64,000 nucleotides of DNA from Physcomitrium patens (lineage: Eukaryota; Streptophyta; Bryopsida; Funariales; Funariaceae): positions 7,618,598 through 7,682,597 of the forward strand of contig NC_037270.1 in NCBI RefSeq assembly GCF_000002425.4. The letters run 5' to 3'. The position numbers were made by a program, and so were the translations under genes. Shown in pieces: positions 49,249 through 59,819 of the stretch. Under the pieces are notes generated by a model. It worked only from the letters and a program-made list of their open reading frames with translations, was not told the origin of the DNA and did no database searches. Within the stretch, counting starts at the first letter, position 1. Each line of letters starts with the position of its first letter.

Positions 49249-50621
49249 TGTCGTGTTGTAATACGTCTATATGATGAAAATATAAATGGAGAAGATTTAT
49301 TAATATTTAGTCACCTTGGATGTTAGAAGCGGCGGCCAATTCCAGTGCAAATATTGAGAGGCCAAGTTCAGTCATCCCGTTACAGTCAGCCGGGGCATAC
49401 TCACCAATAATGAAATCTTCCGTTCAATTCCAGTAACAGGAGTGAGTAGGAAGGGAAAGGACCAATTCAACGTCGGGTGAGCCTGGTTCGAAGAGTCAAT
49501 TGAATCCAATTTCAGAAGACATCTAATCCAGGTCCTATTACAGGCTTTTTATCCAGTATGAGACCTGACTTGGTCGGGCAACTCAATGCATTCTAATTAC
49601 GAGGCTTCAATTCCGTTTCAAGCTGTTCCGTTCTTTGTGCCATTCCAGAAACGTCCTTTCTGTAAAAAGATCTCTTAAAGGCAAAAATGGGGAAAAAAAA
49701 GCGAGGTCAGCTGTTCTAATTCAAGGAGTCCAAGGCAAAAGAATAGAATCTTCTCAAGATAAAAGGGGAGGGTAGGTTAAGAAATGGATTTTTTGAGAAT
49801 CGGGGTTTTTAGGTCGGAGAGCTAGCTTCATGCTTTCAAAAAAAGATGAAGAATTGGGGTTTTTTTTTTTATATAGGATTTTGGGGAGACTGAGAGGAGG
49901 GTTGCTGAAAGTCAGTGTTATATTGGTGAACTAGATTTTTTTGGAAGGGAGAAAAGGCTGGTACTCTTAATTGTTGATGGAATGGGAGATACTTTTGTGG
50001 TTGAAATCCAGAGTTGTCTAGAAGGTTGAGTATGTTGAATGCATGTGTGGTTGTGTTAATCTGACTGTACGGATAGAGGATATCTGCCAACAGTTTAAAG
50101 AGGTATTGGGAGTTAAAAAATTGGGTGTTGTTTAGGGTTTCTGTGATAACTGGGGACCTACTGACAGGGATAAGAGGAATATCGACAAGCGGCCAAGGGA
50201 CATCGGTGCGGATTGCAGCATAGCCTCACAATCTGTAAGCGGATTTGAATTGGAACTTCTTGAGCATTCGAAAGGGCTTGCAGAGATACTAGCGATAGAT
50301 GTTTCACAATAAGTCGGAAGGACAGATTGAGGATCAGAGCTTGCCGAAGTTCACGATCTAAGATTAAAGTAATTAATGATAAAGATAAAATAAAAAATAA
50401 AAATAAAATAAAATAAAATAAAAATAACAAAAGAGATTGAAGTTATATAGGGTCTCTAGGCGTTTTATATTGGAATTAAGCTTTTACATTGCAATCCGAT
50501 ATAGATTGTATTTGGATAGTCAATAACCTGATAGACTGCTTGAGTACTAGCGAAACACCATACTACTTCCTACAGCCAGACGTCCGACGCATTCTCAAGC
50601 AAGATAGTAAGTAATACGACA
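49249..50621 (+). repeat. Element 3 3' LTR
   Basis: 1,373 bp, pairs with 41883-43253. It is preceded by a purine-rich tract (AGAGGGGGTGGA, 49237-49248) that fits a polypurine primer. Confidence 0.92.
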
Positions 50622-51225
50622 GCAGTCTTCATATATTGAGGAAGTCTAAGATGCGACGAATTGTATTTGCTACATACTTCAATCTTTGCTTTCTTTGAAG
50701 ATGGTTGATAGGTCCTCTCAATCATCTATAATGTCCCTTAGTAGGACAAAAAGACCACTCTATTATTTGATTATTGTTGAGGCCTTCATAACTTCTTTCA
50801 AATAAAATATTTGGAACACCGTCAGGAGTTATTTCAACTTCTAATAAAATCACTAATCATCGAGAGTCTCTTCCAAGGTCATCATACCAAACACGTTCTA
50901 TCTCGCCATCTACTTGAAGAAAGATATGTCGTTCTTAAAGATCTTTGTCGTAATTTTGTCATCTTGAAGGTTGTGACAATTGCAATGTCTTATCTCATAA
51001 GTCCACAAATAAAAGTTCTTGAGTTGAATCTATTAATTGTTGGTGCTCCATCTCATCATAAATACACAGAAGCTACAATAAAAGATAGAAGGTAGAATGT
51101 TATTTTCTTTTGATATTGTTTCTTTTATAGTAAAGGTTTGCTATTCTTTATCTTGATTTTGATGGATGTTGTTGATGAAAGACTTCAACTTTCTTTGCTG
51201 CATTTGCAAGATTCTTTCATGGCTC

Positions 51226-52480
51226 CTATGTGCGTTCACTAATATCATATCTGTGCCAATAAACAAGATATTTCAACCTATTTTGGTACGACCTTGAGTC
51301 TAAGACTTCTTCCACCTCAAACTCTTGATTATTATCCACTTCTATAAGAGGAGGTAGCATTTGTCTTTTTCTTAAGATATTCACTATCTTATACGGTTCG
51401 AGAAGAGACACTTGAAATACAGAGTAGATCTTCATAGACTCTAGTAGATGTAACTGATAAGCAATAGGAATGATTTATTCACAAATAGGAAAAGGTCCCA
51501 ACCTAAAATAATTTAATTTATCACAAAGACGAGTAGTCTTGATATTACGACAAAGTAACCATACCTTATCACTCATATTATATTATAGTTGCTCCTTGCA
51601 ATAGGCATCCACATTGGTCTTTTGTCGTTCTTGAGTTTCTTTTAATTGTATCTTCATTGTTGTATGTAGCTTTGACAAGCGATTTTCTAAATCTTCCACT
51701 ATAGGATTATCAACTTTTGAAAAGAAAAAAATATTAAGACGTGGATGATAACCATAATTGGTAAAAAAAAGATGTTTCTTGAGTCGAAGAATATACCTAA
51801 TTATTATATGCAAACTCTATCAATGGTAAAAAAATCATCCAATCATCTTGATGATAGTTGATGGTACAACTCAAATACTGCTCAAGAATTTGATTTATCC
51901 ATTCCATTTGTTCATCAGTTTGAGGATGAAAAGCTGAAGAAAGCTTTATATCCACCTTTAGAATCTTAAATAGGATTCTCTAGAATCTTGATATAAATTG
52001 AGTTTCTTTTTTTGATATAATATCCTTTGACAATCCATGATAGTGATAGATATTGTCAATGAAAAGCTTAGCTATTTCTTCACCTGTGATAGATTTTATA
52101 TTTGGTACAAAATATGCCATTTTGGTAAAACGATCTACTATCACGAATTTAGAGTCATAAGAACCTGAGATTGGAAGATCCATGATGAAATCCATAGAAA
52201 CAGAAGACCATGGTTGTTCTAGAATAGGTAACGGCTGAAAAAGTCTGTAAGGTCGATGATGAAGAGTTTTTGATCTTGAGCAAATATCATAAGATTGTAC
52301 AAAATCTTTGATTGCCTTCTATATTCATGGCCACCAAAAATCCTTAGATATTAATTCCAAAGTTTTATTGTACCCAAAATGTCTTATTGTTGGAAAGTCA
52401 TGACGAGCTTGAAGAACACGTAATCGAGCTTCACCTTTTGGAATATATAGGCGTCCTTCAAAATATAATAGATTTATTCT
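51226..52480 (-). pseudogene. Element 2 integrase with chromodomain, broken
   Basis: Catalytic core at 51980-52195 (DFIMDLPISGSYDS, IISKKETQFISRF), where the second aspartate position reads Lys instead of the Asp in element 1 (IISDKRTQF), so the triad is damaged. Further core and GPY/F parts occur at 51583-51813 and in broken frames. The C-terminal frame 51226-51435 carries a chromodomain beginning EFEVEEVLDSR and retains the YLVYWHRYD segment that is truncated in element 1. Confidence 0.85.
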
Positions 52481-52639
52481 TGAATTCAAACTTGGAAGTA
52501 TTATGGAACTTAGAGGAAGTATCCTTGATATCTTGAATAAGAAGATTAGAGGACAGGCTTGATTGAATTTGCTTCACAAATTTTGAATCAATAGTCAATA
52601 TTGATTTTATAGCTCAAAGTTGAAAATGCTCAAGCTTCA

Positions 52640-53160
52640 AGAGAATTGATCTTTGTTGATGAAAAGATGCATCTCTTTCTTTTGGTACAAGATAAGAACG
52701 TCTAAAAAGAGCATCCAATAGACCTTGTTGTTTTTTGGGTCAATAAGTAATCTTGAAATTGAATTTAGATAAAGACATGCTCCAATAGGCTTGACAATAA
52801 TTCAAGATATGTGCTGATATGAAGTATTTGAAGTTCTTATGGTCTGTATATATGGTAACTAGACTTGAAGTGCCTTCTAAATAATGATGCCATTCTTAAA
52901 ATGAATCTATGATTACAAGGAACTCTTTGTCATGGATCTCATAATTAATATGGGTTATTGAAAATTTTCTTGAATGGAAAGCTATTGGATGGAGTTTGTC
53001 ATCTATTCTCATTTGTGAAAACTTGGCACCTATAGCAAAATCTGACGCATCTATTTCTATAAAAAAATACCTTGGAGAAGTCAATGCAATATAAAGTTGG
53101 TGCAAAAATAAACTCCTTTAAAGCATCAAATGATACTTCTGCTTCATTATTCCACTCAAT
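52640..53160 (-). pseudogene. Element 2 RNase H remnant
   Basis: The frame 52896-53105 reads [18 protein letters not shown] with the catalytic aspartate, then [23 protein letters not shown]. The rest is interrupted by stops. Confidence 0.8.
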
Positions 53161-54180
53161 TTTGTCTTAACAAGTCAAATGTGTAAGTGGAGTTACAACT
53201 TGAAAAAAATTCTTGATGAAGATTCAATAGTAATTAGCAAAGTTCAAAAAGTATTGTACATCTCGTACTATTTTTGGAATCTTCTAATCTATAATAGTTT
53301 GAATCTTCTTGGGATCCATCATAAGGCCTTCGTTGGAAATGATGTACCCTAAAAAGTCAACTTAAAAAGTGTAGAATATACACTTTTTCAACTTGGCATA
53401 TAATCATACATCTCTAAGTTTTTGTAACACTCGACAAACATAAAGCTCATTTTCTTCTATGTTCGTAGAGTAGATTAGAATGTCATCTTAATAGCAAACA
53501 ATGAAATCATCTAAAAATCCATGAAAAACATCATTCATAAGATGTTGAAAAGCAGTTGGTGCATTCATGAATCCAAAAGGCATGACATTACATTAAAAAT
53601 TTCCATACCTAGTTTGAAAAGCAGTTGTCCATTTATTTCCTTCTTTGATACGAACAAAGTTGTATGTTCCTCGTAGATCTATTTTGGTATAGATCTTTGC
53701 TTGATTGAGTTGGTCAAGAAGTCCTGAAATCAAAGATAAAGAATACCTATTTTTGATGGTGATCTTGTTGAGTCTTCAATAATCCACACTTATTCGCAGA
53801 GATCTGTCTTTCTTCTTCACAAATAAGATAAAAGCCCCTGTTGGAGATTTAGATTGGCGTATGAAGTTCTTTGCCAAATTCTCATCAATGTATTCCTTTA
53901 ATGCACCCAACTCATTTTGTGATAAGCTATAGATTGGTCCGAATGGTGGTTGAGCTCCTTCTAACAGATCAATTGAACAATCATAAGGTCGATGCTCGGA
54001 GAAAATATTTGTATTCTTTTTTTCAAAAATAACTTAAAATTCTTGAAATTGATTACGAATACCACTCAACGTTGTTTCACCATTAGAGATGCGTGTAGCA
54101 TATATAGCAAAAGATGATCCTTCTTTTGCAGCATGCATGAAAGCTTTTGCACCTACTAGTAAAGGTTTGGACATACTGAA
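53161..54180 (-). pseudogene. Element 2 reverse transcriptase remnant
   Basis: Recognisable only by translating across stops, in register with element 1. At about 53480-53495 the catalytic box has the two aspartates, but the preceding Leu codon is a stop (TAT-TAA-GAT-GAC). A finger-domain linker like that of element 1 (YDCSIDL) lies near 53960-53985. Confidence 0.75.
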
Positions 54181-54215
54181 CTTACATACTTTTACTTTAC
54201 TAATGTGATCTTGGA

Positions 54216-54635
54216 TTACACTATCAGAAAGTTAAAGTTATGAGAAATCCAATCTATTTGAAGGTTATATTTTTCTAGCCATGATAATCCTAAAATAACT
54301 AGATTAGATGGAAATTTTATTATATTAAATACTATTATGCTGTTATGATCTTTAATTGCTATATCTAAAAGAATAGTTTCATGGATAACATTTTGATAAG
54401 ACAACAAACGACCATCTATGACTTCTACATGTACAGATTTAACTTTCTTTACCAAAGATATTTTTTGATTTTTGGCAAAATCTTCATCTATAAAATATGC
54501 TGAGGCTCCTGAATCTAACAAGGCAAAGACTTTGTGATTATTAGGTCCTAAATATAATTCTATTATAAAACAAGATGAAGGATCTGAGGAGAGGATAGGA
54601 CCTTTATTAGGTGTTGCACATGATTCTAGTTGCAT
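54216..54635 (-). pseudogene. Element 2 aspartic protease, well preserved
   Basis: A 139-codon open frame. The active site is ALLDSGAS, with an intact D-S-G triad, then FIDEDFAKNQK, HVEVIDGRLLS and the flap-distal ILGLSWLEKYN. This is the clearest protease in the chromovirus family in this window, and it identifies the damaged counterpart in element 1. The neighbouring gag and RT frames are broken, so it would not be expressed as part of a functional polyprotein. Confidence 0.88.
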
Positions 54636-54649
54636 GGTCCCTATTGTAG

Positions 54650-55690
54650 CTAGAGAAACTCATTTTCTGATATATTACCTTCTTTGGTAATTGTGCTCTT
54701 CATTTTGTAATTACGTTGCTTCTTTGGACAATTTTGAGCAGTGTGCTTAACTTCTTCGTAATATAAAGACAACCCCTCTTGGCAACGTTGAGTCTTTTCT
54801 TGCTTTGTGAGAGGTTTAAAACATATCATATGAATTTGCATTGGTTCTAGCTTTGACAAATACATTTCAAAAAACTTCGGAGCTGCCGCCATTACTTGAC
54901 TTATTCTTCTTCAACAAAATCTTTATTTTTGACACCTTTTAAATAAACGATTGTCACATGCAATGACTTGAATAATAAATTTTTCTAAAGATTCTACTTT
55001 TGGCATTGTTAATAACAAATCTTTGATACTATCCTTCAATCCATATAGAAATTGATTGATAAGTACTTTTTTGTTCTAGTCCACATTGCAAGCGAGATTT
55101 TGGAATTTGGCAGCATATATAGTGGTTGATCATGATCCTTGCCATAAGGATAAAATCTTAGTCTCTATTACTCATTCTCAATCACTTTCTCTGAATGTGG
55201 CCGTAAATACTTCTAGGAATGAATTCAAATTATAAAAGAGTCATGAATCTTTTTCCATTGAAGGTGTAAATCAAGACAGAGCACTTTCTGATACTAGTGC
55301 GCCTATGAATCCAACTTGAATAAATCCATCAAGATATTAGAAAGGGTGTAACTTTAGATAGAGCTTGACTTGTTGCAAAAATCATCGAAGTTTTGATCTT
55401 GTTCCATCAAACTTCTCAAGCATACTAATCCTTGTCCTTGTCATACTTGTAGAAGCAAAAATCCCTGGATTTGGTTGTGATGTTGATCTATTTGTTTCTT
55501 TCAACTACACAACTTTTTATCCTAGACTCTGAACTTCTTTCATAGGCATAGGCATAGTACTTCCATGATTCACGTTGAAAATATGTGATATTTCACTCTT
55601 AAAGTGTTGAGAAGCTCATGAAGATCTGTCATAGATGCAAATCTCTTCTCACTTCTATTGAGAGTAGCATCCATAATCTTTCCTTCCATA
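54650..55690 (-). pseudogene. Element 2 gag, broken
   Basis: Structural polyprotein. The C-terminal frame (54650-54892) has a damaged CCHC knuckle: GLSLYYEEVKHTAQNC keeps His and the last Cys, but the first Cys position reads Ser and the second Tyr (compare CLYCGEPKHTAQHC in element 1). The N-terminal part towards 55690 is split by stops. Confidence 0.75.
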
Positions 55691-55925
55691 GACAATTCAA
55701 AAAAATTCAAAAGTTAAATTAGAAGAGGGTAATTTGTAACCTCTAAAAATAAATCCCACAAAGAGAGGTAATCCACTCTCTTTAAAGAAAAGATCAGTAT
55801 TAGAAAATAAAAATTTTTGTTTAAAAGTGGGTAGTCTGCAACCTTCAAAATACAAGAATAGAAGTGGGATAATCCACTCACTTCTAAAACAAGACAAAAA
55901 CAATATGTTAGCACTCTTGTCAAAG

Positions 55926-57150
55926 TGTCAAGGGCATGAATCTCGAAGAAAGATAATCTTCAATACACTCTTCTATCACTAAAGAGAACTAAAATGTCAC
56001 TCAAAAGGTGATAAAATATTAACTTGAATGGCTATTGCCAAAAATAAGAAGATTAGAAAGTCTTGAAACAAGACTAAGACTAGAAAGGCGTTGTCGGGAT
56101 AGAGAGAGTTTGCCTCAAGAAAACGCTGGGCTTCTGGCTGTCACTAATTATTCAATCAAGCTTGAAAATAAGGAAAGCCCTAAGTTTATATATAAATTTT
56201 CCCCTTTTGAGCAATTACACCAAATACACAAGCCTCAAGTAACCAATATCATCCAAAATATGATAAAATCTTCTAAAACCTTGTATATTCTTATGTAGAG
56301 ATTTTTTTGAACTTTAACATCTCATATCTCCTAATCCGACCGTCCAAAAAAACTCAAATTTTACATGAGGTACTGATGTATTCTTATTAACTTCAATAAC
56401 AATTTTCAACCGCAAATTCGTTGCAAATCTTGAGATATCTTGAAAACCCTAATAGTCGCTTCAAACCCTTGTCTTTATATACCTGCGTGCAATTTTCTTC
56501 ATATCTCACGAAATTTGTATGTATAGCTTTTTAACACAAAAATTTACATTCTCTAAAAAGTTTGAGCCAAAAATCTGTCCGAATACTCAAGTTATGGCTC
56601 CAACCATTACTACAAATAAAACCACTTACTTACTGCCTTTGATTTGAAAGCACCGCCTTCAATTCCTTATAACTCCTTCATATGAACTCTAAAAGTAATA
56701 ATTCTTTCATCAAAGATGTAGGTCTTGAAATCACCGTTTTAATCGCACCTTTCGATCTTCAAAAGCTAAAAAAAAACTCCTCGTATCCTCAAAAGAGTAA
56801 CAATATGTCTTAAATTAACACCTTAACTTCAAACGGCTATAACTTCTTCACCTTAACTCCAAATCCTCTAATTTTTGCACACAAATTGTACCTCAAATCC
56901 TTAACTTTACAACCCTAGCTTGTAATCTCTGAATCCCTCTTTGAAGTCACCGAAACCCTTCTTAAGGTCACGGGTAGCCTCTTCAAAGCCCATTGGGCAT
57001 GATATTCGATCAATAGGGATGAAGTTCCTCATTCCTTGCCTTCATCCGACCATGCCTTGCTTTAATCCCTCTCAATTAGCCTCCTACTAGTTTAGATTTT
57101 CATCTTTAGACTTCCACCTTCTCCTAAGGCTTGATACTAAATATTTAAGT

Positions 57151-57185
<35 letters not shown>

Positions 57186-57744
57186 TTATTTATTTATTTT
57201 TATGCCAAAATTAAAACAAGTAAAGAAACAAAGTAAAGTTTCTTATACCAACTTCTTTTAATTTAATCTACTAACCACTCTAACAAACATCTAGATTTAT
57301 TAACATATACTATATTTTAACTAATTTTTATATACTATAAGCATTTACAGTACGACAGCGTTGACAAGAATAAAGAAGGCTTTACTCTTGCCTCCATATA
57401 TACTATCTAACTAAGAGGTATGTGGCGATGTCCTATAGGACCTCCAACATATATTGAATTTGCTAGTGACATGTCTTATCTTGTAAGCTAAGTTATTTAT
57501 GTATGCACCACATAGTTAGTTTGTTTCACAAGTTACTACACGGAGATAACTTATTCCATAAGTTACGAATACATAATTAGCTTTTTGGCGAAGTTTCTAA
57601 TCTACAAACACATCTAAAGTCAAAACAACGTCTATAAAATTTCTAGGAAGTTTTTCTAGAAGACTTTATGAAATTATTCTATATCTACTTACTTCTATTT
57701 AATCATATAAGTAACTATTAAAGTAAATGTATATGTCCGTGATA
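55926..57744 (-). repeat. Element 2 LTR (5' LTR), split by a solo LTR
   Basis: Begins TGTCAAGGGCATG, is interrupted at 56092-57357, and resumes at 57358 to end GTCCGTGATA at 57744. The sum of the two parts is 549 bp after removing the duplicated 4 bp, identical to its partner. Confidence 0.88.
56088..57361 (+). mobile_element. Solo LTR (TGTCG...CGACA family), 4-bp target duplication
   Basis: The insert 56092-57357 (1,266 bp) starts TGTCGGGATA and ends GTACGACA, flanked by GCGT on both sides (56088-56091, 57358-57361). The uninterrupted LTR at 41296 shows the empty site. It has no coding capacity. Its first 60 bases are similar to 59820-61604 (aaaacgctgggcttctggct against atgctctgggcacctggct), so the two are related. 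It contains a (TA)n-(TTTA)n repeat at 57153-57200. A solo LTR arises by recombination between the two LTRs of a full element. Confidence 0.85.
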
Positions 57745-57820
57745 AGTCCTCTCAACCATTAATAGTGTTTCATACAAAGGCAAGAAGACCACCTTGTTAT
57801 TTGATGATTATAGAAGCCTA
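57745..57820 (-). mobile_element. Element 5 internal fragment, right side
   Basis: Continues the internal region of the chromovirus where 41295 left off: matches 50709-50790 of element 2 and about 14255-14330 of element 1. It ends near 57820 where copia-like sequence begins, so the copia element is inserted in element 5. Confidence 0.7.
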
Positions 57821-58612
57821 TTAAAGTAAATGGAGGATAAGTTAGAAGGTAAAAGATATTATCTTAGATAAGTTGTTAATGGTCAAAAGGTAGCAAAAAG
57901 ATGAAGAAAAGTTACCAAGGTGGCGGCTAGGATTTTAAGTGGCAGCTAAGTTAAGAAGAATTTAGGATTTAGTTGGATGAAAGTAAAATGAATACTAGCC
58001 AAAATGGATGTAACCTCTACCTATAAGTAAAGGATGTTGGAAGTGAGAGGTATCTCATTCCACACCTCTCTTATGTCTAATCTTGCTGATTACTACTTAC
58101 TTAAGTCTTGCTTATTGTATTTCTTCAATAGTTTATGGGCCCACATACACTTTGTTGTGCTATTCAAGTAAGTTGAAGTCATTGGATGGTTGTTGTTCTT
58201 GTGTGGAATAGAACTTATGGTATTTGTTGATGTTAGAGATTGTATGATCTAATCTTGTGTTTTGACTTGTGGAGGTTCTGATTTGGGCCTTATAGATCTC
58301 TTACATCAGTTTGAAGATTCTTAACTCTTAGGATTGAGTGATTAAGACCTTATACAAAGACCTTGATAGTGTCTTTGATTTTGTGGTGAGAAAGTGGATT
58401 TTATGAGTGGAAGAATTAGATAGTGAGGTTGATTGGAGTTCACATACTTGTTAGAAGCTTCAAAAGTTGATTTAAGAGTGTTTGGAGTGAAGAAACATTC
58501 ATTTGTTTACAAGAAGGCATTTTGAGATTTTGCTAGTACAAAATTATTTTAGTGATTTTAAGCACATAGAGACTCTTTTTTTTGATATTTTTTGATACAC
58601 CTCTTTTAAGAC
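57821..58612 (+). promoter_or_regulatory. Copia 5' LTR and untranslated leader (edges uncertain)
   Basis: Non-coding, with a TATA-like CTATAAGTA near 58019-58028 that could be the LTR promoter. A degraded primer-binding-like TTACATCAG lies near 58291. The leader runs to the gag ATG at 58613. Confidence 0.45.
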
Positions 58613-59206
58613 ATGGCTTCAAGTGAAGGTGAAGGTTTGAGAGTGATTGAGAAGTTTAAAGGTGACAATTTCTACCATTGGAAGGTCAAAATGGAGCTTT
58701 TGTTGGTGTCTTTGGACCTTTGGAACATTGTAGATGAAAGTGAAGAGCCTCCAAGCATGCATGCTGATGCTAAAGAGAGGAAAGACTTCACAAGTCGTGA
58801 AAAGAAGGCTTTTGGCATCATTACCACGAATTTGGATGAAGCCAATTTTTTTCACATCATCTCTTGCAAAGGACCAGCAGAAGCATAGAAGACACTTTGC
58901 AACATATATGAGAGCAAGAACTTATCCAATATCATCTTCACAAGGAGAAAATTCTTCACTTACAAGATAGAAGAAGGTGAAGACCTCATGGCTCATGGCA
59001 ACAAGGTAAAGGCCTTTGCTAATCAACTTACTATTATTGACAAGCCTTTAAAAGAGAGTGATATTGTCATGATCTTGCTTATGAACCTTCCCGAGTCCTA
59101 CAACTACATCATTGTGCCATTGGAATCCATCAAAGTAAAAGAACTCACAATGGATTATGTGACAGCAAGACTTGCCCATGAAATGACCAAGAGAAAAGAA
59201 AAATAG
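58613..59206 (+). pseudogene. Copia gag with an amber stop
   Basis: Capsid protein. Starts MASSEGEGLRVIEKFKGDNFYHWKVKM, typical for copia gag (F-x-G-x-N-[FY]-x-x-W-K). A TAG at 58886 interrupts the frame, which resumes at 58988-59206 with LMNLPESYNYI, the conserved end of the gag UBN2-type domain. A second TAG at 59204 separates it from the zinc knuckle in the same frame. Confidence 0.88.
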
Positions 59207-59275
59207 CCCCAAAGTGAGGATTCGGCTCTCTTTTCAAGGCAAGGTAAGGGGAGTCATCCTAACCAAAATGGCAAT

Positions 59276-59819
59276 GTGAGAACTTACTTCATTTGTGGAA
59301 AATCAGGTCACTTTGCTCGAAATTGCTACAAGACTAAGAAAGGAGATAGAAAAAGTGCAAACAATGCTCATGATGAATATGGAGGTGATGATTATGCATT
59401 CATGGTAAGTGAAGGCACTTCCATGGCTACTATGTCCAAGTGGATCATTGATTTTGGTGCCACCAAACACATGACTCTATACAAGTATTCATTTGACACT
59501 TATGAAGAGATTTCAATAGCAAATATCTTCATGGAAGACAATGGCATAGTACAAGCTATTGGAATGGGCTCCATTGTTATAGAGATTTTTGTGAAAGGCC
59601 AAACCAAGAGGATCAGATTGAAGGACGTCTTACATGTACCAAAGATGAAGAAAAACCTCCTTTTGGTGAATAAACTTGTTTCACATGGTTGTAAAGTACA
59701 ATTTGATAAGAATAGGTGTTTTGTGAAGACATTGAAAGGAGATCATATTGCAAAGGGCTTTAGAGATGGCAACCTCTATTTCATCAAGTGTAAGAAGGTT
59801 AATGGAGTTGAAGTAGCGG
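59276..59819 (+). pseudogene. Copia zinc knuckle and protease, both with altered key residues
   Basis: The knuckle reads Y-F-I-C-GKSGHFARN-C: the first Cys of CCHC is Tyr (TGC to TAC). The protease active site reads WIIDFGATKHMT, where copia proteases have D-S-G, a TCT-to-TTT change. Downstream are LKDVLHVPKMKKNLLLV and FDKNRCFV, usual copia segments. The frame is cut off by the 59820 insertion. Confidence 0.88.

Larger units (their letters stand above)
41879..50625 (+). mobile_element. Element 3: Ty3/gypsy element with 1.37-kb LTRs, nested in element 2
   Basis: The element proper is 41883-50621, on the plus strand, with LTRs 41883-43253 and 49249-50621 that start TGTCG and end ACA or CGACA. 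Flanks are GCGG (41879-41882) and GCAG (50622-50625); comparison with uninterrupted family members shows GCAG was the original site, so the duplication is 4 bp. Gene order is gag with zinc knuckle, protease, RT, RNase H, integrase, GPF-like end. The RT (403 codons) is open, but gag, RNase H and the protease-RT linker contain stops, and there are frameshifts near 44750 and 48000. It is among the youngest elements here, judging from close LTRs and nested position. Confidence 0.92.
41291..57749 (-). mobile_element. Element 2: decayed Ty3/gypsy chromovirus, itself interrupted twice
   Basis: The chromovirus proper is 41296-57744. Its LTRs are 41296-41844 (549 bp) and 55926-57744, the latter also 549 bp once the 56092-57357 insertion and its 4-bp duplication are removed. 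The flanking duplication is GGTCC/AGTCC. The gene order on the minus strand is the same as in element 1. Element 3 sits inside its 3' non-coding region. All genes are broken. It lies within element 5, a member of its own family. Confidence 0.87.

Noticed and set aside
50611..50621. T7-promoter-like TAATACGAC
   Set aside because: Only the first nine bases match; it is the natural end of the element 3 LTR (CGACA), also present in related LTRs.
56092..57357. Reading the split element 2 LTR as two separate truncated LTRs
   Set aside because: Precise GCGT duplication, TGTCG/CGACA ends and an exact 549-bp sum show a single LTR interrupted by an insertion.
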